A stretch of 64,000 nt of DNA from JAJRXR01 sp041402005. GTDB taxonomy: Bacteria; Planctomycetota; Phycisphaerae; Phycisphaerales; UBA1924. Both the position numbers and the translations under genes were made by a program. Under the pieces are notes generated by a model that made no database searches, was not told the origin of the DNA, and was given only the letters and a program-made list of their open reading frames with translations. Each line of letters opens with the position of its first letter. The first letter of the stretch is position 1. Of the stretch, positions 31,408 to 39,809 are shown one piece after another. The stretch is from positions 372,001 to 436,000 of the forward strand of contig JAWKTB010000002.1 in assembly GCA_041402005.1 (NCBI GenBank), written 5' to 3'.

Positions 31408-32385
31408 TCAGTCGTGGTAGCGTTCGACGACGTCGCTTCCCGGGGAGCCGTGGCTGGCGCCGGGGGTGAGGTTGCCGCCCACGATGTAGACGGCGTCGTC
31501 AAGGATCGCGGCGCGGGCGTAGTTCCTGGGCGTGGGCAACGGATCGATGGGGGACCAGGTGAGCGTGTCGGGGTCGAGTCGGAGGACGTCGTCGAGGACG
31601 GCGTTCTTGGCCTGGGACTCGCCGCCGAAGACGTGGATGGCGCCGTGATAGACCGCAGCGCCGACGGTCCCGCGTGGGGGGATGGCGGGGCCGTTCGCCC
31701 ATGTGTCGGTGGCGGCGTCGTAGATGTAGACGTCGCCGAAGTCATCGAAGCCGGAGCGTCCGCCGATGGCCCAGATGGCGCCCTGGTAGACGACGCCGGC
31801 GGGGCTGCCTTCGGCGCGGGGGAGGGGGGCGAGGTCGGTCCAGGTGTCGGCGGCGGGGTCGTACATGGAGTGGGTGGCGATGGTGGCAACGTTGTTGCCG
31901 CCGCCGAAGACGTGGACGTGTCCATCGAGCACCACCGCGGCGTGCCCGCCCCGGGGCGCGGGGAGGGGGGCGACCTCGGACCATTCGCCCGTGGAGAGGT
32001 CGTAGACGCGGACGGTGGCGAGAGGGATGTTGGAGGCGTTGCGGAAGCCGCCGATGACGTAGAGCTTGCCATCGAGGATCGCGGCGGCGGGGGCGTTGAG
32101 GCCGACGCCGGGGAGGGTGGCGATGGTGGTCCAGCGGCGAGCGTCGAAGCGGTCGAGATCGCGGACGATCGCGGAGTTGGGCCCGCCGACGCCGCCCACG
32201 ACGTAGATCGCGTCGTCATCGGAAGCGACGGCGTGTGCGGAGCGCGGGCTGGGCATCGCGCGGGCGCGGGACCAGTGCTTGAGGGGCGCCTTGACCGGGC
32301 GGGACGGGAGCGGCGCCGGGTCGGGGCCCGTCGCGAGCGAGGCGAGGGACAGACAGAGGGCGGCGGCAAGGGTGGGGGTCTTCAT
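31408..32385 (-). CDS. kelch-repeat exported protein
   Basis: A 325-aa protein with a signal peptide (LAAALCLSLASLATG) followed by about six kelch units of roughly 48 residues, each with a Gly-Gly pair and a W/Y at fixed spacing: IYVVGGVGG, LYVIGGFRN, VHVFGGGNN, IWAIGGRSG, IHVFGGESQ and VYIVGGNLT. A six-bladed beta-propeller outside the cytoplasm is expected. Kelch propellers usually bind proteins or sugars; NanM-like sialate mutarotase activity is one possibility for six-bladed forms but specific residues cannot be judged. The stop codon is in the same frame as, and 48 nt before, the DUF1579 start. Confidence 0.88.
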   Translation of the reverse strand: MKTPTLAAALCLSLASLATGPDPAPLPSRPVKAPLKHWSRARAMPSPRSAHAVASDDDAIYVVGGVGGPNSAIVRDLDRFDARRWTTIATLPGVGLNAPAAAILDGKLYVIGGFRNASNIPLATVRVYDLSTGEWSEVAPLPAPRGGHAAVVLDGHVHVFGGGNNVATIATHSMYDPAADTWTDLAPLPRAEGSPAGVVYQGAIWAIGGRSGFDDFGDVYIYDAATDTWANGPAIPPRGTVGAAVYHGAIHVFGGESQAKNAVLDDVLRLDPDTLTWSPIDPLPTPRNYARAAILDDAVYIVGGNLTPGASHGSPGSDVVERYHD

Positions 32386-32426
32386 GACGCCTGATACCGA
32401 CGCGGGGCGGCGCCGGTGGCGAGGGG

Positions 32427-32801
32427 TCAGGCGACGCGATCAGGGGGCGGGGCGCCCTCGCGCCTGGCGAGCTCCTCTTCGAGCAGGCGGAGGTTGCGGA
32501 GGTTGGGCTTGTACCAGAAGTCGAAGGCGTCGCCGATGATGGGGACGGAGCCGACGAGCCAGTCGATGGCGATGACGCCGAGCATCTTGAGGATGACGCT
32601 CCAGCGGATCTTGCGCGTGCGGGCCTCGGCGAGGACGACGAGCGAGAGGAGCATGCCGGCGGTGTCGCCGATGCCCGGGAGGAGGCCGATGAGCGGGTCG
32701 ATGCCGAAGCGCCAGTCGGCGCCCGGGACGACGAACTCGTCGTCGAGGAGGTGGGCGAGGCGGGCGGCGTAGGAGCGGGACGTGTCGAGGTTAGAGGTCA
32801 C
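32427..32801 (-). CDS. DUF4112 membrane protein
   Basis: A 124-aa protein of the DUF4112 family. The conserved core reads GIDPLIGLLPGIGDTAG, followed by a helix, and the second block is VGSVPIIGDAFDFWYK, both diagnostic. Two helices are predicted with a short basic loop (RTRKIR). The GTG start at 32801 overlaps the end of the upstream zinc-ribbon gene by 11 nt, indicating coupling. Function of the family is not known; it is usually described as an inner-membrane protein. Confidence 0.88.
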   Translation of the reverse strand: MTSNLDTSRSYAARLAHLLDDEFVVPGADWRFGIDPLIGLLPGIGDTAGMLLSLVVLAEARTRKIRWSVILKMLGVIAIDWLVGSVPIIGDAFDFWYKPNLRNLRLLEEELARREGAPPPDRVA

Positions 32802-33174
32802 GTGAGAGTTTCTTGCGTTGATAGTACGGGATGTGATCGCCGCATTCGGGGCATGGTCGGTCTCCGGTGATTGCAGCTCCGCGCAGGTCATATCCGCATT
32901 TCTGGCAGAGGTGGAGCGGACGACTCCGTGGGTGTGTCCCTGGGAGACGTCCAATCAGCGCCAAGTAGATGATCACCCCGCATCCAAACGGGAAAGGCAC
33001 GCTGAACACCCACAGAGGATTCACGTCGATAAGTGTGGGAGTTCCATCCGCGCGGTTGCTCAACCAGTTGGCTGCATTCAGCACATCGATCGCCAACACC
33101 ACCAAGACCCAATAGCAAACGGAGAAAGCGAGGATCCAAGCGATGCGAAAGACAATCGAGCGGAAGCTGTGCAT
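32791..33174 (-). CDS. membrane protein with C-terminal CxxCGYDLRG zinc ribbon
   Basis: A 127-aa protein with two helices (residues 8-33 and 55-73) and a cytoplasmic C-terminal zinc ribbon: LCQKCGYDLRG, a short loop and CPECG. This ribbon wording is characteristic of planctomycetes, where it occurs on many small membrane proteins. Base composition is less GC-rich than in neighbours. A second protein with the same signature is encoded at 52302. The gene overlaps the DUF4112 start. Role unknown; nucleic acid or protein binding by the ribbon is a guess. Confidence 0.82.
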   Translation of the reverse strand: MHSFRSIVFRIAWILAFSVCYWVLVVLAIDVLNAANWLSNRADGTPTLIDVNPLWVFSVPFPFGCGVIIYLALIGRLPGTHPRSRPLHLCQKCGYDLRGAAITGDRPCPECGDHIPYYQRKKLSRDL

Positions 33175-33216
33175 GATGTTCTTGACGCGGGTCGCGCGTT
33201 CCGCCGAGCGTGTCCG

Positions 33217-34536
33217 TTATTTTTTGCCCAAGATCTCCATCGCGGCCGTGGTCATCGCCTCGACGCCGGTGGTGATGGTGGGCTCGGGGTCGGGGGCGAA
33301 GTAGGGGGTGTGGAGGCTGGGCAGGACGACGCCGCGTCGTTTGGAGGAGTCGTAGAAGTCCTGCTTGACGGCGCCGAGGCGGAACATGAGGCTGGGGATG
33401 GGGGTGTCTTGGCGTCCGTAGCGGGAGAAGTCCTCGCCGCCCATGACGGGGCTGGCGGGGAGGATACGGTCGGCGCCGAGCTTGGCCTCGATCGCGGCGC
33501 GGATGCGGTCGGTGAGGGCGGGGTCGTTGTAGTGCGAGGGGGTGAACTCGTCCTTGACAACGACGTCGGGGAGCTTGTCGTCGCGGACGCCGAAGGCCTT
33601 GGCGTTCTCGATGGTGATCCGTTTGATGGACTCGAGCAGGTGGTTGCGGACGTCGTCGTCGTAGGAGCGGACGGTGAGCTGCATGTCGGCGCGTTCGGAG
33701 ATGATGTTGTGCTTGGCGCCGGCGTGGATGGAGCCGACGGTGACGACGGCGGGCTTGAGGGGATCGATCTCGCGGGAGACGATCGTCTGGAGGTCCATGA
33801 TGATCGAGGCGGCGATGACGATGGGGTCTTTGGTGGTGTGTGGGGCGGAGCCGTGCCCACCGACGCCGTGGACGGTGATGTCCACCGAGTCCACGTTGGC
33901 CATGGACCAGCCGGGGACGAAGGCGACCGTGCCGGCGGGGTGATCGGAAGAGACGTGGAGGGCGAGGTTGTAGTCGGGGCGGGCGAAGCGTTCGAAGAGG
34001 CCGTCCTCGAGCATGGCCTTGGCGCCGGCGCCGCGCTCCTCGGCGGGCTGGGCGATCATCATGAGCGTGCCGGACCAGTCGGACTTGTGGTTCGACATCC
34101 AGCGTGCGACGCCGGTGAAGACGGTCATGTGGATGTCGTGGCCGCAGGCGTGCATGACGCATACGTCGTGCCCGTCCTGCTCGGTGGCGTGGACGGTGGA
34201 GGCGTAGGGGAGGCCGGTGCGTTCTTCGACGGGGAGGGCGTCGAGGTCGGTGCGTACGAGGAGGGTGGGGCCGGAGCCGTTGCGCATCATGCCGACGACG
34301 CCGAAGCCGCCGATGTGGTCGGTGACGTCGAAGCCGGCCTTTCGGAGCTCGTCGGCGATGCGGGCGGAGGTGTGCTCCTCCTGGAAGGAGAGCTCGGGGT
34401 TGCGGTGGAGGTGGTGGTAAAGGCTTTCCAGGTATGGGTAATCCGCCTCGATTTCCCTCGGGGCTGGAGGGGAGGCGAAGGCCCCGAAACCAAGGAAAGC
34501 GAGGGCGAACGCGGGGAAAGGGTGTGTGTGGATCAT
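33217..34536 (-). CDS. M20-family amidohydrolase/peptidase, exported
   Basis: Zinc-dependent metallohydrolase of the amidohydrolase (AbgB/HipO) branch. The 439-aa precursor has a signal peptide (AFALAFLGFGAFAS). The catalytic domain shows LHRNPELSFQE, MHACGHDIHMTVF with metal-ligand Cys and two His, QPAEERGAGAKAM with catalytic Glu, and HVSSDHPAG; the lid domain contains VHGVGGHGSAPH; the late MGGEDFSRY holds the final Glu ligand. An exported location is unusual for this branch, suggesting breakdown of peptides or acyl-amino acids outside the cytoplasm. TACCGT lies 6 nt before the ATG. Confidence 0.93.
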   Translation of the reverse strand: MIHTHPFPAFALAFLGFGAFASPPAPREIEADYPYLESLYHHLHRNPELSFQEEHTSARIADELRKAGFDVTDHIGGFGVVGMMRNGSGPTLLVRTDLDALPVEERTGLPYASTVHATEQDGHDVCVMHACGHDIHMTVFTGVARWMSNHKSDWSGTLMMIAQPAEERGAGAKAMLEDGLFERFARPDYNLALHVSSDHPAGTVAFVPGWSMANVDSVDITVHGVGGHGSAPHTTKDPIVIAASIIMDLQTIVSREIDPLKPAVVTVGSIHAGAKHNIISERADMQLTVRSYDDDVRNHLLESIKRITIENAKAFGVRDDKLPDVVVKDEFTPSHYNDPALTDRIRAAIEAKLGADRILPASPVMGGEDFSRYGRQDTPIPSLMFRLGAVKQDFYDSSKRRGVVLPSLHTPYFAPDPEPTITTGVEAMTTAAMEILGKK

Positions 34537-34542
34537 GGAGTT

Positions 34543-34548
34543 ACGGTA
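34543..34548 (-). promoter_or_regulatory. candidate -10 box of the M20 hydrolase (leaderless)
   Basis: TACCGT on the minus strand, 6 nt from the start codon; no ribosome binding site. Confidence 0.4.
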
Positions 34549-34663
34549 CCAGTTCGGGGCCAGCGGGACGAGTTGGGGGAATTGGATTGGTTCGGGGCCA
34601 GGATACATACCCGGGGGTTGCAGGTAGAGTCTGCGTTCGCGGAGGGGGGAGTAGGGGGCCCGC

Positions 34664-36487
34664 GTGCGCACGCATACCCGTCTGATCCTGATCAACCTCG
34701 TCGGGCTCGTCTTCACGATGGCGGGCGTGGCGAGCCTGATCGCGCTGGAGAACTGGTACGAGGTCGACCGGCGGCGGTGGCGCGATCAGGTGGAGGAGAA
34801 GCGGCTGGCGCTGCGGGACGTGCGCGGGGCGGTGGGGTATGGGGGGATGATCCACGCGCTGAAGAACTACGTTCTGCGGCGGGAGCCGCAGTACGTTCGC
34901 CAGTTCGACGCCGGGGTGGCGAGTGCGAGGGAGGCGATCGGGCGGTTCAGGGCGGCGGAGGACGTCAGCGAGAAGGAGCGGGCGGACCTGGCGCTCATCG
35001 AGGAGATGATCGGTCGCTATGAGGCGGCGATGGCGCGGTCGGTTGGGTCGGAGGAGGAGACGAGGGAGCTGGACGCGATCATCAGGATCGATGACACGCC
35101 GTACATCCGGGCGTTCGATCGCCTGCAGACCGGGATCGATGCGCGAGCGGCGGAGATGGCGGAGGAGATCGAGCGGAACCTGGCGCTCGGGAGGCTCGTC
35201 GGTGTCGGGGGGGGGATTGTCGGGGCCGGGCTGGTCATGGGGCTGGGGAGTCTGCTTGCGATACGCGCCGGGCGGCGCCTGGACCGCGAGAGCCGTGAGC
35301 GGGTGCGGGCACTGGTCGAACTGGAGCAGTCGCGTCAGCACTCGCAGTTCCTGGCGAACATGAGTCATGAGATCCGGACGCCGCTCAACGCGGTGCTTGG
35401 GTACGCGCAGCTTGCGCAGGACCCCGGGCTGAGTCCGGCGGACCGGGCGGCGCACCTGGAGACGGTGCGTCGGAACGGGCGGTACCTGATGGACCTGGTC
35501 AACAGCGTGCTGGACCTCTCGAAGATCGAGGCGGGGCGTCTGGGGATCGTCCCGGTGGAGGCCGACCCGCGGGAGGTTGTCGAGGAGGTGCTGTCGCTGG
35601 TGGGTGTTCCGGCACACGAGAAGAAACTGCGTGTGCGGGTCGAGTACGAGAACATCGTGCCGGAGCGCGTGCGGGTGGATGCGTTGCGGATGCGGCAGAT
35701 CCTGGTGAACCTGGTGGGCAACGCCGTCAAGTTCACGGAGGAGGGCGAGATCCTGGTGCGGGTCTCGTTCGAGCCATTCGGCGAACGTGAGGGAGAGCTG
35801 CGGGTCGCGGTGCGCGACACGGGGATCGGCATCGATGCGGCCGACATGGAGATGATCTTCGGATCGTTCGAGCAGGTGGACCCGAGCATGACGCGCCGGT
35901 TCGGGGGCACCGGTCTGGGGCTGCACATCTCTCGTCGACTCGCGCAGATGATGGGCGGAGACATCGCGGCCCGCTCGAGCCCGGGTGCCGGGAGCGAGTT
36001 CACGGCGCACTTCCCCGTGGAGGTCGTGGAGCTCCACGCCCGCGCACGCCGCGAGAGCCACATCGAGGCGCGCGGGCTCCGGGGCAACGAGCTGGAGGAC
36101 GTGCGGATCCTCGTCGTCGAGGACGGCGAGGACAATCAGCGGCTGATCAAGCATTTCCTCACGAAGTCGGGGGCGGCGGTGGAGACCGCGCTGGACGGCG
36201 TGGAGGCGATCGCCAAGATCAGCAGCCTCGGCACGTTCGATCTCGTGCTGATGGACATGCAGATGCCGAACATGGACGGGTACGAGGCGACGCGTCGCCT
36301 GCGGGAGTCCGGGTACGACGCCCCGATCGTCGCGCTGACGGCGCACGCGATGAGCGACGACCGGGAGCGGTGCCTGGCGGCGGGGTGCGACGAATACGCG
36401 ACCAAGCCGATCGACCGGGCGCATCTCGTGACGCTGTGCGTCCGCTTGATCAAGGGCGGGCCGGCGCGCGGGCAGGCGGCGGGCTGA
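34664..36487 (+). CDS. hybrid sensor histidine kinase with C-terminal receiver
   Basis: A 607-aa membrane sensor kinase starting at GTG. Helix 1 (residues 6-27) and helix 2 (about 177-203) flank an exported helical sensor of about 150 residues. A coiled linker leads into HisKA with phosphoacceptor His235 (NMSHEIRTPLN), then HATPase_c with the N-box NLVGNAVKFTEEG, G1 DTGIGI, F-box and G2 GTGLGLHI. The receiver follows with ILVVEDGEDNQ, acceptor Asp531 in LMDMQMP and KPID. A TAGAGT box lies about 33 nt upstream. Output must go through a separate phosphotransfer protein or the local NtrC-like regulator; neither is adjacent. Signal unknown. Confidence 0.94.
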   Translation: MRTHTRLILINLVGLVFTMAGVASLIALENWYEVDRRRWRDQVEEKRLALRDVRGAVGYGGMIHALKNYVLRREPQYVRQFDAGVASAREAIGRFRAAEDVSEKERADLALIEEMIGRYEAAMARSVGSEEETRELDAIIRIDDTPYIRAFDRLQTGIDARAAEMAEEIERNLALGRLVGVGGGIVGAGLVMGLGSLLAIRAGRRLDRESRERVRALVELEQSRQHSQFLANMSHEIRTPLNAVLGYAQLAQDPGLSPADRAAHLETVRRNGRYLMDLVNSVLDLSKIEAGRLGIVPVEADPREVVEEVLSLVGVPAHEKKLRVRVEYENIVPERVRVDALRMRQILVNLVGNAVKFTEEGEILVRVSFEPFGEREGELRVAVRDTGIGIDAADMEMIFGSFEQVDPSMTRRFGGTGLGLHISRRLAQMMGGDIAARSSPGAGSEFTAHFPVEVVELHARARRESHIEARGLRGNELEDVRILVVEDGEDNQRLIKHFLTKSGAAVETALDGVEAIAKISSLGTFDLVLMDMQMPNMDGYEATRRLRESGYDAPIVALTAHAMSDDRERCLAAGCDEYATKPIDRAHLVTLCVRLIKGGPARGQAAG

Positions 36488-37352
36488 GCGCGTCGAGCGC
36501 CATCCTCAGAAACGCGGGGGCGGTCGCGTCGATCGCGTCGAGGTAGGCCTGTGGGTCGATCTTGAGGTTGGTCGAGTCCGAGGACTCGTCGAGGACGGGG
36601 TCGTCGGAGAGGAGCGAGCGCCGGGCGGCGAGGTGGGTCACGCCGGCGGGGGTCGTCAGGGTGATCCGGGAGCCCTCTTCGAGGCTGGCCCGTTCCAGGT
36701 AGACGCCGACGCGGATGGTGGCGCGGAGGACGGCGTCCACGCCGAGCTCGGTCAGGAGGGCCGCGTCGGCTGTGTCGGCGTCGTGGTTGGTCGCCGTCAC
36801 GATCCGCGTGCCCAGCGCCGGGAGCTGGCGCATCTCGCGGACGCGACCGGTGTCGGTGGCGGCGAGGTTGATCTCGCGGACGTCTCGGGGCTCGCCTTCG
36901 GCGAGGGGCTGGAGGGCGGCGTAGGCGTCGGCATCGACCACGAGGTCGTTGGCGATGGGCGCCAAGCCGTGATCGCGGAGGACGGTGACGAGGGCGTCGG
37001 CGATGTGATCGGCGATTCGGCGCGAGGCGTCCTCGGGGAACTCGACGTTCTTGCGCCCGACGCCCGCGGCGCTGGCGGCGAGGAAGATCGGATGGGGCGG
37101 GATGAAGGCCGCCTGCTGGCGTCCGCCAGCCTGGTTCTTCGAGGTGACGAACTCGACGACGACCTCGGCGAGGGCGATCGATCGCGGTTGGTCCGATGCG
37201 GGCAGGCGGGCGGCGCTGTGAGAGACCCAATAGGCGTCGGCGTCGAGGCGCTGCTCGGAGGACTCGCTGAGCGTGCGCGGCGCCGCCTTGCAGCCGGCCA
37301 GCATGACGGCGAGGCAGAGCAGTGCGAGCAGGAGCACGGGGGGACGGGACAT
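36450..37352 (-). CDS. hypothetical lipoprotein
   Basis: A 300-aa envelope protein with a clean lipobox (MLAGC, Cys21). The mature part is an alpha/beta mixture with AAGVGRKNVEFPEDASRR, DALVTVLRDHGL and a later strand-rich region; it somewhat recalls proteins of the LPP/CsgG-type outer-membrane assembly group but no motif is decisive. Its 3' end overlaps the histidine kinase stop by 38 nt on the opposite strand. TACGCT lies 6 nt before the ATG. Function unknown. Confidence 0.78.
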   Translation of the reverse strand: MSRPPVLLLALLCLAVMLAGCKAAPRTLSESSEQRLDADAYWVSHSAARLPASDQPRSIALAEVVVEFVTSKNQAGGRQQAAFIPPHPIFLAASAAGVGRKNVEFPEDASRRIADHIADALVTVLRDHGLAPIANDLVVDADAYAALQPLAEGEPRDVREINLAATDTGRVREMRQLPALGTRIVTATNHDADTADAALLTELGVDAVLRATIRVGVYLERASLEEGSRITLTTPAGVTHLAARRSLLSDDPVLDESSDSTNLKIDPQAYLDAIDATAPAFLRMALDALSPPPARAPARP

Positions 37353-37358
37353 CCGCGG

Positions 37359-37364
37359 AGCGTA
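37359..37364 (-). promoter_or_regulatory. candidate -10 box of the lipoprotein gene (leaderless)
   Basis: TACGCT on the minus strand, 6 nt from the start; identical hexamer to the one before rlmE. Confidence 0.4.
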
Positions 37365-37446
37365 GGTCGTTTCGGAGGTGACGCGTGGGTCGGCGTCCTA
37401 TGGTTCCCGCCCTTGGGCCCCGAGCGGGCCACGACGGAGGCATGAG

Positions 37447-39063
37447 ATGGCAACCGCAGAGACCCTGACGCTGGGCGCCGACACGAATCAGGCGCTCGGG
37501 ATCGCGCGATACGCGATCGAGTACCTGTCGTCTAACCCGGAGCGTCGGGGGGCGCCGGATGAGGCGGTGCTCAAGCGGACCGGGTTGTTCATGACGGACG
37601 CGGCGTTGTGCGGGCTCAGCGCGCTGGCGCTGCGGACGGTGGCGCCGAGCGTGCTCCGGGACGAGGCGTTGGCGTACCCAGTCACCGATGCGGCGTGGAG
37701 GCCGAAGAGTGCGAAGAGCAACGGGGCGACCGTGTTCGGCTCGTCCGCGCTCGTCCACCCGGAGAAGGCGATCGCGGCCAACTCGTCCGCGGTCCGCGAG
37801 TGGGACTCCAACGGGACGAACTTCGGGTACAACCCGGCCCGCAACGCCACCGCCGGCGAGTTCGGGCACAACGACTTCTATCCCGTCTGCGTCGCGGCGG
37901 CGCAGATGGCGGGGCGCGACGGGGCGGACGCGCTGCTGGCGATGGTCTGCCTCGACGAGATCCGCGGTCGCTTGGCGGAGGTCTTCAGTCTCAAGACGTA
38001 CAAGATCGACCATGTGGTGCATGGGGCGATCGCGTCAGCGGCGGTCTTCGGGGCGCTGCTCGGGGCGAGCGAGGAGCAGATCGAGAGCGCGATCGGGATG
38101 TGCGTCGCGCACTACATCCCCTTCCGCGCGATCCGGGCGGGCAAGCAGCTCTCAGACTCGAAGGGGGCTTCAGCGGCGATCTCGACCGAGGCCGCGGTGC
38201 TGAGCGTGAAGCGTTCCATGAGCGGGTTCCGTGGCCCACGGGACATCTTCCGCAACCCCGAGGCGATCTTCCGGATTTTCGAGGGGCCTGGGCAGATGTT
38301 CAAGGCGGTGAACGCCGAGAGCGCGAACACGAAGAAGGCGGACGCGAGCCCGTTCGACCTGACGCTGTCGAGGGCGGGGTCGGACTTCGCGGTGATGGGC
38401 ATGCACTTCAAGCTCGGGCTGTACGAGCATCAGTCCGCCGGGGCGCTGCAGGCGGTGATCGACCTGCTGACCAAGAACCCCGGGCTGCTCGACGGGGCCG
38501 ACGGCGGGCGGATCAAGAAGATCCGGATCGCGGCGTACGAGCCGGCGTTCGGGATCATCGGCGACCCCGCCAAGCGCGACCCGCGCACGCGCCAGTCCGC
38601 GGACCACTCGATGTGCTACATCGTGGCGACGCTGGTGCGCAAGGCGATCGAGTCGGGGAAGGTCGGGTGGAAGGAGCTGATGCTCTCGCCCTACGACTAC
38701 GACGAGCGGGCGATCTTCCACACGCTGACCCGCAAGATCATGGACAAGATCGAGTTCGTGCACGGCGGGCCCGAGTACGACGCGAAGTACCCCGACGGCA
38801 TCCCTACCTCCGTCGTCATCACCGACGTCGACGGGACCGAGCACGACTCGGGGCTCGTGATGTACCCCGCGGGTCACGCGCGGAACACGACGGCCGAACT
38901 CGAGGGGATCCTCGCGCACAAGTTCGAGCTGCTGGGGTCGCTGGCCAGCGACCAGCCCGCGGCGGTCATCGACCGATTCCGGGGGCTCGGGTCGATGTCC
39001 GCGTCGCAGGTCGCGGCGCTGCATGATTTCAAGATGACGTACAGGGATGATTTCAAGGATTGA
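37447..39063 (+). CDS. MmgE/PrpD family protein
   Basis: Member of the 2-methylcitrate dehydratase (PrpD) / immune-responsive gene 1 family, which acts on methylcitrate, aconitate or related acids. The 538-aa protein shows the helical N-domain with SNGATVFGS, REWDSNGTNFGYNP and GHNDFYPVCVAAAQ, the IDHVVHGAI motif, and the small lid domain from about residue 330. The ATG has GGAGG 6 nt upstream. PrpC and PrpB are not nearby, so assignment to the methylcitrate cycle is unproven; the sequence also contains long insertions relative to E. coli PrpD. Substrate open. Confidence 0.88.
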   Translation: MATAETLTLGADTNQALGIARYAIEYLSSNPERRGAPDEAVLKRTGLFMTDAALCGLSALALRTVAPSVLRDEALAYPVTDAAWRPKSAKSNGATVFGSSALVHPEKAIAANSSAVREWDSNGTNFGYNPARNATAGEFGHNDFYPVCVAAAQMAGRDGADALLAMVCLDEIRGRLAEVFSLKTYKIDHVVHGAIASAAVFGALLGASEEQIESAIGMCVAHYIPFRAIRAGKQLSDSKGASAAISTEAAVLSVKRSMSGFRGPRDIFRNPEAIFRIFEGPGQMFKAVNAESANTKKADASPFDLTLSRAGSDFAVMGMHFKLGLYEHQSAGALQAVIDLLTKNPGLLDGADGGRIKKIRIAAYEPAFGIIGDPAKRDPRTRQSADHSMCYIVATLVRKAIESGKVGWKELMLSPYDYDERAIFHTLTRKIMDKIEFVHGGPEYDAKYPDGIPTSVVITDVDGTEHDSGLVMYPAGHARNTTAELEGILAHKFELLGSLASDQPAAVIDRFRGLGSMSASQVAALHDFKMTYRDDFKD

Positions 39064-39064
39064 A

Positions 39065-39117
39065 GTGAGTGGCGAGTGGCGAGTGGCGAGTGGTGAGTGG
39101 TGAGTGGCGAGTGGTGG
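39065..39117. repeat. heptanucleotide array gcgagtg/gtgagtg (7 units)
   Basis: Seven consecutive 7-mers (gtgagtg, gcgagtg x3, gtgagtg x2, gcgagtg) begin two bases after the preceding stop codon. Same heptad as in the array at 15283. Confidence 0.88.
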
Positions 39118-39162
39118 AGACCCTACGACTCGAAGGCTCGTCGTGGGCGTGGACCATCTCTT

Positions 39163-39211
39163 CCTATTGCCTATTGCCTATTGCCTATTGCCTGTTGCCT
39201 GTTGCCTGTTG
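39163..39211. repeat. heptanucleotide array cctattg x4, cctgttg x3
   Basis: Seven exact 7-mers, four of cctattg followed by three of cctgttg, 49 nt in all. It lies in the same 185-nt gap as the gcgagtg array, between the PrpD and LOG genes. Apart from these arrays the gap holds no gene. Confidence 0.9.
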
Positions 39212-39248
39212 ATCACGGATCGCTGACAAGCGCCGAGCAAACGCATCC

Positions 39249-39809
39249 ATGACCAAGAGCACGATCAAGTCCGTGTGCGTGTACTGCGGGTCTCGGGTCG
39301 GGGCGCGCCCCGAGTACGCCGAGCTGGCCCGCGAGATGGGACGTGAAATGGCCAGGCGTGGCATCACGCTCGTCTTCGGGGGCGGGCGCGTCGGGCTGAT
39401 GGGCATCATCGCGGACACCGTGCTCGGCGAGGGTGGGCGGGTCGTGGGGGTAATCCCGGAGTTCATGGTCGCCGCCGAGCGGGCGCATCATGGATGCACC
39501 GAGTTGATCGTCGTCCAGACGATGCACGAGCGGAAGCAGACGATGTCGGACCGGTGCGACGCGATCGTGACGATGCCGGGGGGCGTCGGGGCGATGGACG
39601 AGCTGTTCGAGGCGATCACGTGGAACGTGCTGGGGGTGCACGACCGCCCGCTGGGCGTGCTTGACGTGGGAGGGTATTACGAGCCGCTTCGGACCCTGAT
39701 CGAGCACGGCGTCACGCACGGGTTCATCGACCCGGGGGTCGGCGCCTCGATCCACTGGTCATCGGAGCCGGGCGACCTGCTCGACGCGATGGGCGCCCGG
39801 GCGGGCTAG
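39249..39809 (+). CDS. LOG family protein (TIGR00730)
   Basis: A 186-aa Rossmann-fold protein of the LOG group, in which characterised members release cytokinin bases from nucleoside 5'-monophosphates or hydrolyse AMP. Motifs: SVCVYCGSR, FGGGRVGLMG, the conserved ERK (MHERKQTM), and the active loop MPGGVGAMDELFE, where the usual PGGxGTxxE Thr is Ala. The Glu is retained, so the change may be tolerated. The start is the first ATG consistent with family length. It ends 4 nt inside the convergent LuxR-type gene. Confidence 0.9.
   Translation: MTKSTIKSVCVYCGSRVGARPEYAELAREMGREMARRGITLVFGGGRVGLMGIIADTVLGEGGRVVGVIPEFMVAAERAHHGCTELIVVQTMHERKQTMSDRCDAIVTMPGGVGAMDELFEAITWNVLGVHDRPLGVLDVGGYYEPLRTLIEHGVTHGFIDPGVGASIHWSSEPGDLLDAMGARAG

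Noticed and set aside
30781..32394. 537-aa plus-strand frame across the DUF1579 and kelch genes
   Set aside because: Gly/Asp/Val-rich mirror of the kelch gene; the minus-strand genes have family motifs.
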